Translations under genes and position numbers: made by a program | Assembly: GCF_040448685.1 (NCBI RefSeq) | Contig: NZ_CP159290.1 | Coordinates: forward strand, 2,480,001-2,544,000 | DNA length: 64,000 nucleotides | Direction: 5' to 3' | Origin: Cellulosimicrobium sp. ES-005 | GTDB lineage: Bacteria > Actinomycetota > Actinomycetes > Actinomycetales > Cellulomonadaceae | The notes under the pieces: generated by a model | What the model saw: only the letters and a program-made list of their open reading frames with translations | Databases searched by the model: none | What the model was told of the DNA's origin: nothing | Part shown: in pieces, positions 23,087-34,006 of the stretch | How the letters are laid out: the number at the start of each line of letters is the position of its first letter | Numbering within the stretch: position 1 is the first letter of the stretch

Positions 23087-23410
23087 TCAGACGTGCTCTC
23101 CCGGCCGCGCCTCGATCACGGTGCGGACCGCGGCGAGGTCGAGGGGCCCGGCGACGCGCAGGGCCCGCGGGACGGCCCGCCGGCGTTCCGCCGTCTCGAG
23201 GCACCGGGCCGACGCGTGGAGCCACGCACCGCGACCCGGCAGCGACCGTCCGGCGTCCACCACGAGCCGGGGCTCGTCGGCGCTCGCACCGGACCGGTCG
23301 AGGACCAGACGGAGGAGAGCTGACCGCAGGTCGCGCTCCCGGCATCCGACGCACGTACGGACAGGACCCGAGCCCGTGGGTACGGGGCGGGTCGTGGTGT
23401 CCTGGGGCAT
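23087..23410 (-). CDS. ylxR: YlxR/DUF448 family protein
   Basis: 107 aa from the ATG at 23410. It shows the family signature VRTCVGCRERD and GRSLPGRGAWLHASARCLETAERR. Small RNA-binding-like protein always found between nusA and infB; its role is not settled (a nucleoid or RNase P-related role has been proposed in relatives). An ATG at 23482 would add 24 basic residues; neither start has a good ribosome site, so the start is uncertain. Confidence 0.9.
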   Translation of the reverse strand: MPQDTTTRPVPTGSGPVRTCVGCRERDLRSALLRLVLDRSGASADEPRLVVDAGRSLPGRGAWLHASARCLETAERRRAVPRALRVAGPLDLAAVRTVIEARPGEHV

Positions 23411-23491
23411 GGTCGAGGTGCGGGCGCGCGGCCCGGTCGAGGACAGTCTACCGCGCCGTCCCGTCATCCGTGACCGTCCCACCCCCGTCGA

Positions 23492-24553
23492 CTACCGGTC
23501 TCCGGTGCGAGGACCTGCGGGAGCGTCGTCGCCGGACCGCTCCGCCGGGGCGCCGCCCTCGTCCGAGCGGATGTCGATGCGCCACCCCGTGAGCTTCGCG
23601 GCCAGGCGGGCGTTCTGCCCCTCCTTGCCGATCGCCAGGGAGAGCTGGAAGTCCGGGACGACGACGCGCGCGGCGCGGGCCACCTCGTCGACGACCGTGA
23701 CGGACGACACACGAGCCGGTGACAGCGCGTTGGCCACGAACTGCGCCGGGTCGTCGCTGTGGTCGACGATGTCGATCTTCTCGCCGTGCAGCTCCGCCAT
23801 GACGGCGCGCACCCGGGAGCCCATGGGGCCGATGCAGGCGCCCTTGGCCCCGAGACCGGGGACCCGGGAGCGCACGGCGACCTTCGTCCGGTGCCCGGCC
23901 TCGCGGGCGATGGCGGTGATCTCCACCGACCCGTCCGCGACCTCGGGCACCTCGAGCTCGAACAGCTTGCGCACGAGGTTCGGGTGCGTGCGGCTCAACG
24001 TGATCTGCGCGCCCTTCATTCCCCGGGCCACCTCGAGCACGTACGCGCGCAGGCGCTCGCCGTGCACGTACTCCTCCGTGGGCACCTGCTCGTGCGGCGG
24101 GAGGACCGCCTCGGTGCCGCCGACGTCGACCAGCACCACGCGCGGGTCGCGGCCCTGCTGGATGACGCCCGCGAGGACCTCGCCCTCCTTGCCGCGGAAC
24201 GTGCCGAGGATCTGGTCGTCCTCGGCGTCGCGCAGGCGCTGGACGATGACCTGGCGCGCGGTCGACGTCGCGATCCGGCCGAAGTCGGCGGGCGTGTGGT
24301 CGAACTCCGGCCCGTACTCGACCGGGCCGCGCGGGGCGTCCTCGTCGTCGGTCTGGGGAGCCGGCAGCTCCTCGCGCGCCCACACGGTGACGTGCCCCGT
24401 CTTGCGGTCGAGCTCGACGCGCGCGCGGGAGTACGCGTCCGGGGTGCGGTGGTACGCCGAGAGCAGGGCCTGCTCGATCGCGGCCACCAGGACGTCGAGG
24501 CTGATGTCCCTCTCGCGCTCCAGCAGGCGCAGCGCGCTCATGTCCACGTCCAT
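23492..24553 (-). CDS. nusA: Transcription termination/antitermination protein NusA
   Basis: 353 aa, the short actinobacterial form without C-terminal repeats. The N-terminal RNA polymerase-binding domain begins [17 protein letters not shown]. An S1 domain follows (about residues 125-200), then two KH domains ([17 protein letters not shown] and [17 protein letters not shown]). It starts two bases beyond the rimP stop, so the pair is coupled. Modulates pausing, termination and rRNA antitermination. Confidence 0.97.
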   Translation of the reverse strand: MDVDMSALRLLERERDISLDVLVAAIEQALLSAYHRTPDAYSRARVELDRKTGHVTVWAREELPAPQTDDEDAPRGPVEYGPEFDHTPADFGRIATSTARQVIVQRLRDAEDDQILGTFRGKEGEVLAGVIQQGRDPRVVLVDVGGTEAVLPPHEQVPTEEYVHGERLRAYVLEVARGMKGAQITLSRTHPNLVRKLFELEVPEVADGSVEITAIAREAGHRTKVAVRSRVPGLGAKGACIGPMGSRVRAVMAELHGEKIDIVDHSDDPAQFVANALSPARVSSVTVVDEVARAARVVVPDFQLSLAIGKEGQNARLAAKLTGWRIDIRSDEGGAPAERSGDDAPAGPRTGDR

Positions 24554-24555
24554 CG

Positions 24556-25185
24556 TCAGGCCTCCTCGTCGTGGGCGGTCGTGTCGTCGGTCGAGCCGGG
24601 CGCCGGATCGTCGGCAGCGTCGTCGAGCTCGGGCAGGTCGGCCTCCAGGGCGCGCCTGAGCTCCACCTGCACCTGCCCACGGACCACGTCGGCCAACGGC
24701 ACGACGCGCTCCGTCACGACCCCGCGCGCGCCGGGGACGTCGAGCAGCAGGTCCGGGCCGACCTCGGACCCGGCCCGCAGGCGCCCCTCGACCGTGCCGC
24801 CGTCGGCGAGCACGAGGCGTACGAGGCGACCGCGGGCGCGCCGGAAGTGGCGCGGCTCGGTGAGCGGACGGTCGGTGCCGGGCGTCGAGACCTCGAGCGT
24901 GTACGCGCCGCGGAGCGGGTCCACCGCGTCCAGCGCCGTGGAGATGGGGCGGGTCGCCTCCGCCACGGTGTCGAGGTCGAGGTTCCCCTCGACGTCGTCC
25001 GGGAGGTCGAGCACGACGCGCACCACGGAGCGGGCTCCGGCGCGCGACACCGTGACGTCCTCGAGGAAGAGTCCCGCGTCCCGGACCGCGGGCTCGATCG
25101 CCGCGCGCACGCTCTCGCGGAGCGCGTGCGACGTCGCGTCGCCCCCGGGTGCCTTGCCGGACTGACCGCCCGCCTGCCCTGCCAT
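24556..25185 (-). CDS. rimP: Ribosome maturation factor RimP
   Basis: 209 aa. The N-terminal domain includes [20 protein letters not shown], and the central [20 protein letters not shown] motif is diagnostic. The C-terminal SH3-like domain is followed by an acidic 35-residue tail. Needed for 30S assembly. ATG with a GGAG ribosome site. It heads the rimP-nusA-ylxR-infB-rbfA transcript and is divergent from a lipoprotein gene across 150 nt. Confidence 0.95.
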   Translation of the reverse strand: MAGQAGGQSGKAPGGDATSHALRESVRAAIEPAVRDAGLFLEDVTVSRAGARSVVRVVLDLPDDVEGNLDLDTVAEATRPISTALDAVDPLRGAYTLEVSTPGTDRPLTEPRHFRRARGRLVRLVLADGGTVEGRLRAGSEVGPDLLLDVPGARGVVTERVVPLADVVRGQVQVELRRALEADLPELDDAADDPAPGSTDDTTAHDEEA

Positions 25186-25252
25186 GACTCAGCTCCTGTC
25201 CGTGTCCCACGCCGGGTACGGAAGACGACCGGTGTGTTGTTGTCTCGGGATC

Positions 25253-25275
25253 TCCCGACGATCCGCTCGTCGGGA
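25253..25275. promoter_or_regulatory. Inverted repeat in the rimP / lipoprotein divergent gap
   Basis: TCCCGACGA-TCCGC-TCGTCGGGA, nine perfect base pairs. It lies 68 nt upstream of rimP and 61 nt upstream of the lipoprotein start, so it could be a hairpin in the rimP-nusA leader or an operator. Function unknown. Confidence 0.45.
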
Positions 25276-25335
25276 CGTTCGACCGGGGACCAGCCTAACG
25301 ACTCGCGGGCCCCGGACGTGACATCATCGCCCCCG

Positions 25336-26451
25336 ATGACTCCCCACGCGACCGCGGCACCCGCGGCGACCCGTTCCCGCCCGGGCCGGACGCCCCGGCC
25401 CGGGGGCCGCCTGCTCGCCGCCGTGACGGTGCTCGCGACCGGCGTCCTGACGGCCGGGTGCGGCCTCCGGCTGGAGACGCCGCCCCCCACCGAGCCGTCG
25501 CCCGACGCCGTCGAGGTGCTCCGCGCCGGCGCGGTGGACGACGCCCTCGCGATCGCCGACCTCGTGGCGGACGTCACGCCGGGCGTGACCGACCCGGCCA
25601 CCCTCGCAGCCCTCGCGGACGTCGCGACGTTCGCCGGGCAGCACGTCGACGCCCTCGGCGGGGTCTACGACTCCGGGCTGGGCGACCTCGACCTCCCCGG
25701 TGACGACGACCCCCCACAGGGTCCCCCGCCGGGGGACGACGACGAGGCCGCCGGCGACGAGACGCCGGCCGGCGGCGAGGGCACCGACGACGGCTCGCCC
25801 GACGCCCCCGGCACCGGCGGCGACGTCGCCACGACCGACGACGTCGTCGTCGCGCTCGTGGAGGCCGCGCAGCGCACGGGCGCCTCGGCCGACGCGTCGA
25901 CGGACGCCGGGCTCGCCCGGCTCCTCGCGTCGGTCGCGGCGTCGGACCACGTCTCGGCGCGACGCCTCGCCGCGCTCACCGGGTCCGCCGCGGCCGACGG
26001 GCTCGCGACGACGGCCCCACCCGTCGAGGAGTCGCCCGCCGGCATCGGCGCGCCGGACCTCGCGACGCTCGTCGAGTCGGAGGACGCCGCGGGGTACGCG
26101 TACGAGGTGCGCGCCGCGCAGTCCGAGGGCGACGCCCGCACGGCAGCGGTCGCGCGCGCCGCCGAGCACCGTGCGCGCGGCCAGGCGTGGGCCCTCGCAG
26201 CCGGGACGGACGGCACCGCGCAGGACCCCCGGCGCGTCGCCTACGCGCTGCCGGACGACGCGGACCTCGCCTCCCTGGCGCGCCAGGTCGAGTCGGGCCT
26301 CGCGCAGTCGTACGCGAGCCTCGTCGCGACCGCCCCGGCCGCCTCCCGGGCCGAGGCGGTGGCCCTCCTCGTCGACTCGTGGGCGGGCGCGGTCGCGTGG
26401 GGCGAGCCGCCCGTCGCCTTCCCCGGGCTCCCGGAGCAGGCCGCCGGCTGA
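25336..26451 (+). CDS. Lipoprotein with ferritin-like DUF4439 domain
   Basis: 371 aa. The signal sequence ends in the lipobox LTAG-C near residue 42, preceded by a twin-Arg-free basic N-terminus. The middle (about 130-170) is a Gly/Asp/Pro/Thr-rich linker, and the C-terminal 150 residues form Ala-rich helices (YAYEVRAAQSEGDARTAAVARAAEHRARGQAWAL, in parts) typical of the ferritin-like DUF4439 fold. It would sit on the outer face of the membrane. Function unknown. The ATG at 25336 lacks a clear ribosome site. Confidence 0.8.
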   Translation: MTPHATAAPAATRSRPGRTPRPGGRLLAAVTVLATGVLTAGCGLRLETPPPTEPSPDAVEVLRAGAVDDALAIADLVADVTPGVTDPATLAALADVATFAGQHVDALGGVYDSGLGDLDLPGDDDPPQGPPPGDDDEAAGDETPAGGEGTDDGSPDAPGTGGDVATTDDVVVALVEAAQRTGASADASTDAGLARLLASVAASDHVSARRLAALTGSAAADGLATTAPPVEESPAGIGAPDLATLVESEDAAGYAYEVRAAQSEGDARTAAVARAAEHRARGQAWALAAGTDGTAQDPRRVAYALPDDADLASLARQVESGLAQSYASLVATAPAASRAEAVALLVDSWAGAVAWGEPPVAFPGLPEQAAG

Positions 26452-26555
26452 GCCCGGCCGCGCCCCGGCGCCGGACGGGCGCCACCCGGCTCGGTGCGGG
26501 AGCGGCCCGCGACCCGCGCGGGACCGCCGCTCCTCCCGCTCTCCTCCGGGGACGA

Positions 26556-26599
26556 CGGAGGCGCCCCCGGCCCGTGAGACCGGACCGGGGGCGCCTCCG
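26556..26599. terminator. Bidirectional terminator between the DUF4439 lipoprotein and proS
   Basis: Perfect 15-nt arms (26556-26570 and 26585-26599) with a 14-nt loop, between two convergent stop codons. Confidence 0.85.
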
Positions 26600-26612
26600 A
26601 CGCTGCGACGTG

Positions 26613-28481
26613 TCAGCCCAGGAGCTCGGCCACCTGCGCCGCCACGTGCTCGACGGCGTCCGCGACGGCGACCTGCACGGCCTCGCCCGCGCGGGGGCGG
26701 ACCTCGACGACGCCGTCGGCCAGGCCGCGGCCCACGACGAGGAGGAGCGGCACGCCGAGGAGCTCGGCGTCCTTGAACTTCACGCCCGGCGAGACCTTCG
26801 GACGGTCGTCGTAGACCACCTCGACGCCCCGGGCCGTGAGCTCGGTCGCGAGGCGCTCGGCCTCGTCGAAGACGCTCGCGTCCTTGCCCGTCGCGACGAC
26901 GTGCACGTGCGCGGGCGCGACGTGCGCGGGCCACGCGAGCCCGGCGTCGTCGTGGTTCGCCTCCGCGAGCGCCGCGAGCACGCGCGTCACGCCGATGCCG
27001 TACGACCCCATGGTCACGACGACCTGCTTGCCGTTCTCGTCGAGCACGGTGAGGCCGAGCGCCTGGGCGTACTTGCGCCCGAGCGCGAAGATGTGGCCGA
27101 TCTCGATGCCGCGGGCCAGCTCGAGCGGGCCCGAGCCGTCGGGCGCGAGGTCGCCCGCGCGGACCTCGGCTGCCTCGACCGTGCCGTCGGCGGCGAAGTC
27201 GCGCTCGGCGACGAGGTCGAACACGTGCCGCCCCGGCTCGTTCGCGCCGGTGATCCAGCGCGTGCCGGCGACGACGCGCGGGTCGAGCAGGTAGCGCACG
27301 GAGTGCCGCTCGGGCACCTCGCCCTCGACGACCTCCGCGGGCACGTCGCGCCGGACGTTCGGGCCGAGCACCTGCGGGCCGATGTAGCCCTTGACGAGCT
27401 CGGGGTGCGCGACGAAGTCCGCGTCCGTCGCCGGCTCGACCTCGGCCGGCTCGAACGCCGCGCCGACGCGCTTGAGGTCGACCTCGCGGTCGCCGGGCAG
27501 CCCGACGACGACGACCTCGCGGCGGCCGTCGGGGTGCGTGAGGGCGAGCACGACGTTCTTCAGCGTGTCCGCCGCCGTCCACGCGCGGTCGGGGCGCGGG
27601 AAGCGGGCGTTGGCGAGGGCGACGAGCGAGTCGATCGTCGGGGTGTCGGGCGTGTCCTCGACGTGCGCCGCGGGCGCGTCGGCGTAGTCGACGTCCTCCG
27701 GTACGGGCGTCACGACCGCCTCGACGTTGGCCGCGTACCCGCCGGGCGAGCGCACGAACGTGTCCTCGCCGATCGGCGTCGGGGTGAGGAACTCCTCGGA
27801 GCGCGAGCCGCCCATGGCGCCCGACGTCGCGGCCACGATCACGTACTCGAGCCCGAGCCGGTCGAAGATGCGCCGGTACGCCGCGCGCTGCGCCTCGTAG
27901 GAGCGCTCCAGACCCTCGTCCGTGGTGTCGAACGAGTAGGCGTCCTTCATGACGAACTCGCGGCCGCGGATGAGGCCGGCGCGAGGACGCGCCTCGTCGC
28001 GGTACTTGGTCTGGATCTGGTAGATCGTCAGCGGCAGGTCCTTGTACGACGAGTACAGGTCCTTGACGAGGAGCGTGAACATCTCCTCGTGCGTCGGCGC
28101 GAGGAGGTAGTCGCCCTCCTTGCGGTCCTTGAGCCGGAAGATGTTGGGCCCGTACTCCGTCCAGCGGCCCGTCGCCTCGTACGGCTCCTTGGGCAGCAGC
28201 GCCGGGAAGTGCACCTCCTGCGCGCCCGCCGCGGCCATCTCCTCGCGGACCACGTCCTCGACCTTGCGCAGCACGCGCAGGCCGAGCGGGAGCCAGGTGT
28301 AGATGCCAGGCGCGGCGCGGCGGATGTAGCCCGCTCGCACGAGGAGCTTGTGGCTCGCGACCTCGGCGTCGGCCGGGTCCTCGCGCAGCGTCCGGACGAA
28401 CAGGGTGGACAGGCGCAGGAGGTCGGCGCCCCGGACGCGGGTGGAGGCCGCGGCGGGCGCGCCGGACGTGACGGAAGACAT
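26613..28481 (-). CDS. proS: Prolyl-tRNA synthetase, bacterial type with editing domain
   Basis: 622 aa class II synthetase. It shows the motif [20 protein letters not shown], motif 2 ([19 protein letters not shown]), the inserted YbaK-like editing domain (about residues 225-400), motif 3 ([12 protein letters not shown]) and the C-terminal anticodon-binding domain. Charges tRNA-Pro and clears mis-acylated Ala. The ATG at 28481 has a TAGGGT -10 box seven bases upstream. Divergent from fpg with only 33 nt between. Confidence 0.97.
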   Translation of the reverse strand: MSSVTSGAPAAASTRVRGADLLRLSTLFVRTLREDPADAEVASHKLLVRAGYIRRAAPGIYTWLPLGLRVLRKVEDVVREEMAAAGAQEVHFPALLPKEPYEATGRWTEYGPNIFRLKDRKEGDYLLAPTHEEMFTLLVKDLYSSYKDLPLTIYQIQTKYRDEARPRAGLIRGREFVMKDAYSFDTTDEGLERSYEAQRAAYRRIFDRLGLEYVIVAATSGAMGGSRSEEFLTPTPIGEDTFVRSPGGYAANVEAVVTPVPEDVDYADAPAAHVEDTPDTPTIDSLVALANARFPRPDRAWTAADTLKNVVLALTHPDGRREVVVVGLPGDREVDLKRVGAAFEPAEVEPATDADFVAHPELVKGYIGPQVLGPNVRRDVPAEVVEGEVPERHSVRYLLDPRVVAGTRWITGANEPGRHVFDLVAERDFAADGTVEAAEVRAGDLAPDGSGPLELARGIEIGHIFALGRKYAQALGLTVLDENGKQVVVTMGSYGIGVTRVLAALAEANHDDAGLAWPAHVAPAHVHVVATGKDASVFDEAERLATELTARGVEVVYDDRPKVSPGVKFKDAELLGVPLLLVVGRGLADGVVEVRPRAGEAVQVAVADAVEHVAAQVAELLG

Positions 28482-28488
28482 GCGCCCC

Positions 28489-28494
28489 ACCCTA
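28489..28494 (-). promoter_or_regulatory. Putative -10 box of proS (leaderless)
   Basis: TAGGGT on the minus strand, 7 nt before the proS ATG, within the 33-nt gap to the divergent glycosylase gene. Confidence 0.5.
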
Positions 28495-28514
28495 CCGGCG
28501 GGGAGGATGTCCCC

Positions 28515-29438
28515 ATGCCCGAGCTGCCCGAGGTCGAGGCCCTCGTCCGGTTCCTCGACGACCGCGCGACCGGACGCACCGTCGTCGCCGCCGACGTCGC
28601 CCAGATCGCCGCGCTCAAGACGTTCGACCCGCCCGTCGGGGCGCTCGTCGGGCGCGTCGTGACCGGTGCCCGCCGCCACGGCAAGTGGCTCGACCTCGTC
28701 CTCGCGCAGCCCGTGGACGGCCCGCCCGCGCCGGGGCCCGACGACGAGGTCCACCTCGTCTTCCACCTCGCCCGCGCCGGGTGGCTGCGGTGGTCGGAGA
28801 AGGCACCGACGACGCCCGTGCGGCCCCGGCTCGGCGGCAGCGGGGGCGGGAAGGCCGCGGTGCTCGCGCTGCGCGTGCGGTTCGACGACGGCTCAGGGTT
28901 CGACCTCACCGAGGCGGGGACGCGCAAGCGGCTCGCGGTGCACGTCGTCCGGCACCCCGAGGAGGTCCGGGCGATCGAGACGCTCGGGATCGAGCCGCTC
29001 GACCCGGGCTTCACCCCCGAGGCGCTCGGGGCGCTCATGGCCGCGCGCAACCAGCAGGTCAAGGGGCTCCTGCGCGACCAGTCGTCGATCGCGGGGATCG
29101 GCAACGCCTACTCCGACGACATCCTCCACGCGGCCCGCACGAGCCCGTTCAAGCTCACGCGCTCGTTCACGCCGGACGAGGTCGCCCGGGTGCACGCCGC
29201 CGTCGGCGAGGTGCTCGCGGAGGCCGTGGCGGCGTCGTCGGGCAAGCCCGCCGCGGAGCTCAAGGACGCCAAGCGCGCGGGCATGCGCGTGCACGGACGC
29301 ACCGGGCTGCCGTGCCCCGTGTGCGGGGACGTCGTGCGCGAGGTGAGCTTCGCCGACCGCAGCCTGCAGTACTGCGCGACGTGCCAGACGGGGGGCCAGG
29401 TCCTCGCCGACCGCCGGATGTCGCGGCTGCTCAAGTAG
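28515..29438 (+). CDS. Fpg/Nei family DNA glycosylase
   Basis: 307 aa. The N-terminus is MPELPEVE (Pro2 nucleophile and Glu3), followed by ARRHGKWL with the conserved Lys, and the H2TH segment [17 protein letters not shown]-terminal zinc finger has two CxxC pairs (CPVCG and CATCQ) with the DNA-contacting Arg between them (ADRSLQY). Removes oxidised bases and cuts the strand. The phrase after the last Cys is QTGG rather than the common QR/QK. Whether it prefers purines (Fpg) or pyrimidines (Nei) cannot be settled from sequence alone. ATG after GGGGAGG. Confidence 0.92.
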   Translation: MPELPEVEALVRFLDDRATGRTVVAADVAQIAALKTFDPPVGALVGRVVTGARRHGKWLDLVLAQPVDGPPAPGPDDEVHLVFHLARAGWLRWSEKAPTTPVRPRLGGSGGGKAAVLALRVRFDDGSGFDLTEAGTRKRLAVHVVRHPEEVRAIETLGIEPLDPGFTPEALGALMAARNQQVKGLLRDQSSIAGIGNAYSDDILHAARTSPFKLTRSFTPDEVARVHAAVGEVLAEAVAASSGKPAAELKDAKRAGMRVHGRTGLPCPVCGDVVREVSFADRSLQYCATCQTGGQVLADRRMSRLLK

Positions 29439-29456
29439 CGCGCGGGTCGCGGACCG

Positions 29457-30419
29457 TCAGAAGAGGACCGTGGCGTACGTGCCGACCTGCTCGAACCCGA
29501 CGCGCCGGTACGTCGCGAGCGCGCGCGCGTTGTAGTCGTTGACGTACAGCGACACCACCGGCGGCGCGACGCGGCGGGCGGCCTCGGCCGGGGTCCCCCG
29601 GCGGGCGAGGTGCACGACGGCGGCCATCCCCGGCGCGGCCAGGCCCTGGCCGCGGTACCGCGGGTCGACCCACACGCCCTGGACCTGCGCGACGAGCGGC
29701 GTCACCGCGCCGAGCTCCGCCTTGAAGACGACGTGCGGCGCGCCGTCGCCCCCCGCGATCCGGACGAACGACCGGCCCGCGAGCACGAGCGACCGCACCC
29801 GCTCCTCGTAGGCGCGCCCGCCGCCCTCGACGGGCGAGTAGCCGACCTCCTCGGTGAACATGCGCACGCACGCGGGCAGGACCACGGGCACCTCGGCCGC
29901 GACGGAGCGACGCACGCCCGGGTCGGGCTCGACGTCGGGGTCGCGGTCGATCGCGAGCGACGGCTGGTTCGCCCGGATCTCGCGCGGCGACGGCCAGTGG
30001 GGCGCGAGCTGCTCCCACAGCGCGAGGACGGCGTCACGCTCCCCCACCACCGACGACGACCGTCGTCCGGCGTGCCGCGCGAGCACGGCGAACGCCGCGA
30101 CCGCCGCGCGGGCCCGGTCGGGGTCGAGCGACGCCGGGACGACCGGCACGAGGTTGGCACCAGCCCAGCACACCGCCTCGAGCGGCCCGACGGCCGGGAA
30201 CCCCCAGGCCTGCCCGCCCGCCGCGTGCAGACCCGCGTGCTGGGCGACCGCGAGCCGCGCCGCCGCGAGCGTCGACGCGACCGGGTCGCCCGCACAGACC
30301 GCCAGCGCCTCCGGGACGTCCGCGTCGACGAGGACGCGCGCCCGGGCGTGCTCGCCGGCACCAGCCTCCCCGCGCGACCGCGGCCTCAGGGCCGGGACGG
30401 TCGGACGCCAGCGGGCCAC
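29457..30419 (-). CDS. GNAT acetyltransferase with N-terminal DUF4081 domain
   Basis: 320 aa. The N-terminal half (to about residue 155) is the DUF4081 domain often placed before proS in actinobacteria. The C-terminal half is a GNAT fold with the acetyl-CoA loop VDPRYRGQGLAAPG and the NDYNARALATYRRVGFEQVG ending. Substrate unknown. The GTG start lies seven bases past the ispG stop, so it is probably co-transcribed with ispG; this ispG-GNAT-proS order is common in the phylum. Confidence 0.9.
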   Translation of the reverse strand: MARWRPTVPALRPRSRGEAGAGEHARARVLVDADVPEALAVCAGDPVASTLAAARLAVAQHAGLHAAGGQAWGFPAVGPLEAVCWAGANLVPVVPASLDPDRARAAVAAFAVLARHAGRRSSSVVGERDAVLALWEQLAPHWPSPREIRANQPSLAIDRDPDVEPDPGVRRSVAAEVPVVLPACVRMFTEEVGYSPVEGGGRAYEERVRSLVLAGRSFVRIAGGDGAPHVVFKAELGAVTPLVAQVQGVWVDPRYRGQGLAAPGMAAVVHLARRGTPAEAARRVAPPVVSLYVNDYNARALATYRRVGFEQVGTYATVLF

Positions 30420-30426
30420 CGGACCG

Positions 30427-31590
<1,164 letters not shown>

Positions 31591-31596
31591 GCCCCT

Positions 31597-31602
31597 AGTA
31601 TC
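31597..31602 (-). promoter_or_regulatory. Putative -10 box of ispG (leaderless)
   Basis: GATACT on the minus strand, 6 nt before the GTG of ispG. It matches TATACT in five of six positions. Confidence 0.4.
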
Positions 31603-31726
31603 CCCCGTCGGCCGACCCGAGGGCGCGCCCGCCCACGAGCGACCACGCACCTCTCCTCCGCGTCCCGGACTTCGTCGCGGATCCTCCACGGCGACGGACG
31701 CTCGGCGCCCGACCCCTGCGCATGCC

Positions 31727-31755
31727 TTGACACATCTGCCGCAGCGACTTAGTTT
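31727..31755 (+). promoter_or_regulatory. Promoter of the ROK-sugar ABC operon
   Basis: A perfect TTGACA (31727-31732), a 17-nt spacer and TAGTTT (31750-31755), 35 nt before the ATG of the ROK gene. Confidence 0.8.
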
Positions 31756-31766
31756 GCCTCTAAAGT
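31747..31766. promoter_or_regulatory. ROK operator candidate
   Basis: ACTTAG-N7-CTAAAGT overlaps the -10 box and contains TTAGTTTG (31749-31756), the half-site known from XylR-type ROK repressors. An AT-rich stretch running to GCGAAACAAA follows. Autorepression of the operon by its first gene is the inference. Confidence 0.6.
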
Positions 31767-31790
31767 TATTGCGAAACAAAGGAGTTCCGG

Positions 31791-33023
31791 ATGCGCCAGA
31801 CCCCGAACCGGGGAGACCTGAGCGGAGCCGCCACGCTGGCGCTGGTCGGCTCACGCGGCCCCCGCAGCCGGGCGGCGATCGCTCGGGAGCTGGGCGTCAG
31901 CCCCGCGACCGTCACACAGGTGACCAAGGACCTCGTCGACCGGGGCCTCCTCGTCGAGCTGGAGACCGTGCCCAGCACGGGCGGACGGCCCGGGCGCCTT
32001 CTCGGCCTCGCCGACGGGCCGGCGCCACGGGCGATCGGCGCGAAGGTCACCGCGGACCACGTCGCGATCGTCTCGGTCGGCTTCGACGGCAGCACCTTCG
32101 ACCAGTCCTCCCACCCCTTCGACCCGGCGAGTCCCGACGCCCTCGACACGCTCGGCCGCCTCCTGCGCGAGACCGTCGACGCGCAGGAAGGTCCCGTCCT
32201 CGGCGCGGGCGTCGGTCTTCCCGGCTCGGTCGACTCCCAGGCCTCGGGCGTCGTGGTCGCGCCCACGCTCGGCTGGAACGGCGTGCCGGTGGGCGCGTCC
32301 CTGCGCCGCGCGCTCGACCTGCCCGTCCTCGTCGAGAACGACGTCAACACCCTCGCGGTGGCCGAGCAGCTCTACGGCGTCGGTCGCGACCACAGCTCCT
32401 TCCTCGTCCTGACGATCGGGCGCGGCATCGGCTCGGGTCTCGTCGTCGACGGCACGATCCGGCGCGGCGCGGCCGGTGGGGCGGGCGAGATCGGCCACTT
32501 CCCGGTCCACGACGACGGGCCGCCCTGCACGTGCGGCAACGTCGGCTGCCTCGAGTCCTTCATCGGAGACGACGCGTTGCGCGCTCGGGCCGTCACCGCC
32601 GGGATCCTGCGCCCCGGCGAGACCGTCGCGGACCTGGCGGTCCGGGCCGAGGCGGGCGACCCAGCGGCCCGCGACCTCTACCGCGACGCCGGTCGCATGC
32701 TCGGGCGCACCCTCGCCGGTGTCGTGCACCTCCTCGACCCCGAGCTCGTGATCCTCCTCGGCGAAGGCATCGGCGCCTGGGCGCACTGGCGGAGCGGGTT
32801 CGACGCGGCCTTCCGCGCGCACCTGCTGCCCTCGCGTCGCGCCATGCCGTTCGTCGTCGAGCCGTGGGCAGACGACAAGTGGGCGCTCGGTGCCGCAGCC
32901 CTCGTCCTCGCGACGCCCTTCGACGCCGCGGGCGCCTCGGGCGAGCAGGGCCGTCTCGTCGTGGCCCGCCTGCACTCCGACGTCGGTGCCGAGCCGACCC
33001 CGACCGCCGCGAGGAGGGCGTGA
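31791..33023 (+). CDS. ROK-family sugar-responsive repressor
   Basis: 410 aa. The N-terminal winged helix (about residues 10-70) reads [29 protein letters not shown]. The ROK domain has [12 protein letters not shown], the sugar-binding [10 protein letters not shown], the [12 protein letters not shown] loop, and the zinc motif [22 protein letters not shown] with its His and three Cys. ATG after AAAGGAG. It is the first gene of a four-gene operon with a sugar importer, so it presumably senses the imported sugar. Confidence 0.95.
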   Translation: MRQTPNRGDLSGAATLALVGSRGPRSRAAIARELGVSPATVTQVTKDLVDRGLLVELETVPSTGGRPGRLLGLADGPAPRAIGAKVTADHVAIVSVGFDGSTFDQSSHPFDPASPDALDTLGRLLRETVDAQEGPVLGAGVGLPGSVDSQASGVVVAPTLGWNGVPVGASLRRALDLPVLVENDVNTLAVAEQLYGVGRDHSSFLVLTIGRGIGSGLVVDGTIRRGAAGGAGEIGHFPVHDDGPPCTCGNVGCLESFIGDDALRARAVTAGILRPGETVADLAVRAEAGDPAARDLYRDAGRMLGRTLAGVVHLLDPELVILLGEGIGAWAHWRSGFDAAFRAHLLPSRRAMPFVVEPWADDKWALGAAALVLATPFDAAGASGEQGRLVVARLHSDVGAEPTPTAARRA

Positions 33024-34006
33024 TGACCGTCCCGGCCACCGCACCGCCACGACCCGCAGCCGAGGGCGGCACCGCACCCCGTCGCCGCCGTCGCACCTCC
33101 GCGGGATCGCGGTGGCGCAACCGCGGGTGGGTCGCGTTCTTCCTGCTCCCGAGCGCCGTCCCGCTCGCGCTCTTCACCCTCGCACCCATGGTCAGCTCGC
33201 TGTGGGTCAGCCTGCACGACTGGAACCTCGTCTCCCCCATGGAGTGGGTCGGGCTCGACAACTACGCCGACCTGCTCACGTCGGGCGACACCTGGCGGGT
33301 CCTCGGGAACACGCTGTTCTACATCGTGGGCTACCTGCCGCTCGTGTACGTCGGCGGTCTCGGTCTGGCCATGCTCCTCAACCGGGCGTTCAAGGGCCGC
33401 ACGATCTTCCGCGCGGCGTACTTCCTTCCCGTCATCACGAGCTGGGTCGTCGTCGCCCTCGTGTGGCAGTGGCTGCTGAACCCCTCGAACGGGCTCGTGA
33501 ACCAGCTCATCGAGCCCGTCCTCACCGGGATCAACGGGATCCTCGGCACCGAGCTGACGCCCCCCGGCTGGTGGACGGACCCGCAGTGGGCCATGCCGTC
33601 GGTCATCCTCGCCTCGGCGTGGAAGGACCTCGGTTTCGTCATGGTCATCCTGCTCGCAGGGCTGCAGTCGATCCCCGGGGAGGTCCTGGAGGCCGCCCGG
33701 GTCGACGGCGCGGGCGGTTGGAAGCGCTTCTGGCACATCACCCTCCCGCTGTTGTCCCCGTCGACCTTCTTCGTGGTCGTCATCTCGCTCATCAACGGCT
33801 TCCAGGTCTTCGACCAGGTGTACGTGATGACCGGCGGCGGGCCGTCCGGTGCCAGCCAGGTCGTCGTCGGCCAGATCTACGACCTGACGTTCCGATACGG
33901 CCGGGCGGGTGACGCGTCCGCCCTGTCCTGGATCCTCTTCGTCCTGATCCTCATCGTCACCGCGCTCCAGATGCGCGGTCAGCGCAGGTGGGTGAACCAT
34001 GCCTGA
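33023..34006 (+). CDS. Sugar ABC transporter permease, MalF-like
   Basis: 327 aa. A basic cytoplasmic N-terminus of 35 residues is followed by six membrane spans. The ATPase-contact EAA loop reads EVLEAARVDGAGGWKRFWHI. Its ATG overlaps the ROK stop (TGATG). It pairs with the next permease to import a sugar or oligosaccharide delivered by the lipoprotein at the end of the operon. Confidence 0.94.
   Translation: MTVPATAPPRPAAEGGTAPRRRRRTSAGSRWRNRGWVAFFLLPSAVPLALFTLAPMVSSLWVSLHDWNLVSPMEWVGLDNYADLLTSGDTWRVLGNTLFYIVGYLPLVYVGGLGLAMLLNRAFKGRTIFRAAYFLPVITSWVVVALVWQWLLNPSNGLVNQLIEPVLTGINGILGTELTPPGWWTDPQWAMPSVILASAWKDLGFVMVILLAGLQSIPGEVLEAARVDGAGGWKRFWHITLPLLSPSTFFVVVISLINGFQVFDQVYVMTGGGPSGASQVVVGQIYDLTFRYGRAGDASALSWILFVLILIVTALQMRGQRRWVNHA

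Noticed and set aside
26187-28514. Long plus-strand frame running antisense to proS and into the Fpg/Nei gene
   Set aside because: The upstream part is antisense to proS and Arg/Val-rich without motifs; the real gene starts MPELPEVE at 28515 after GGGGAGG.
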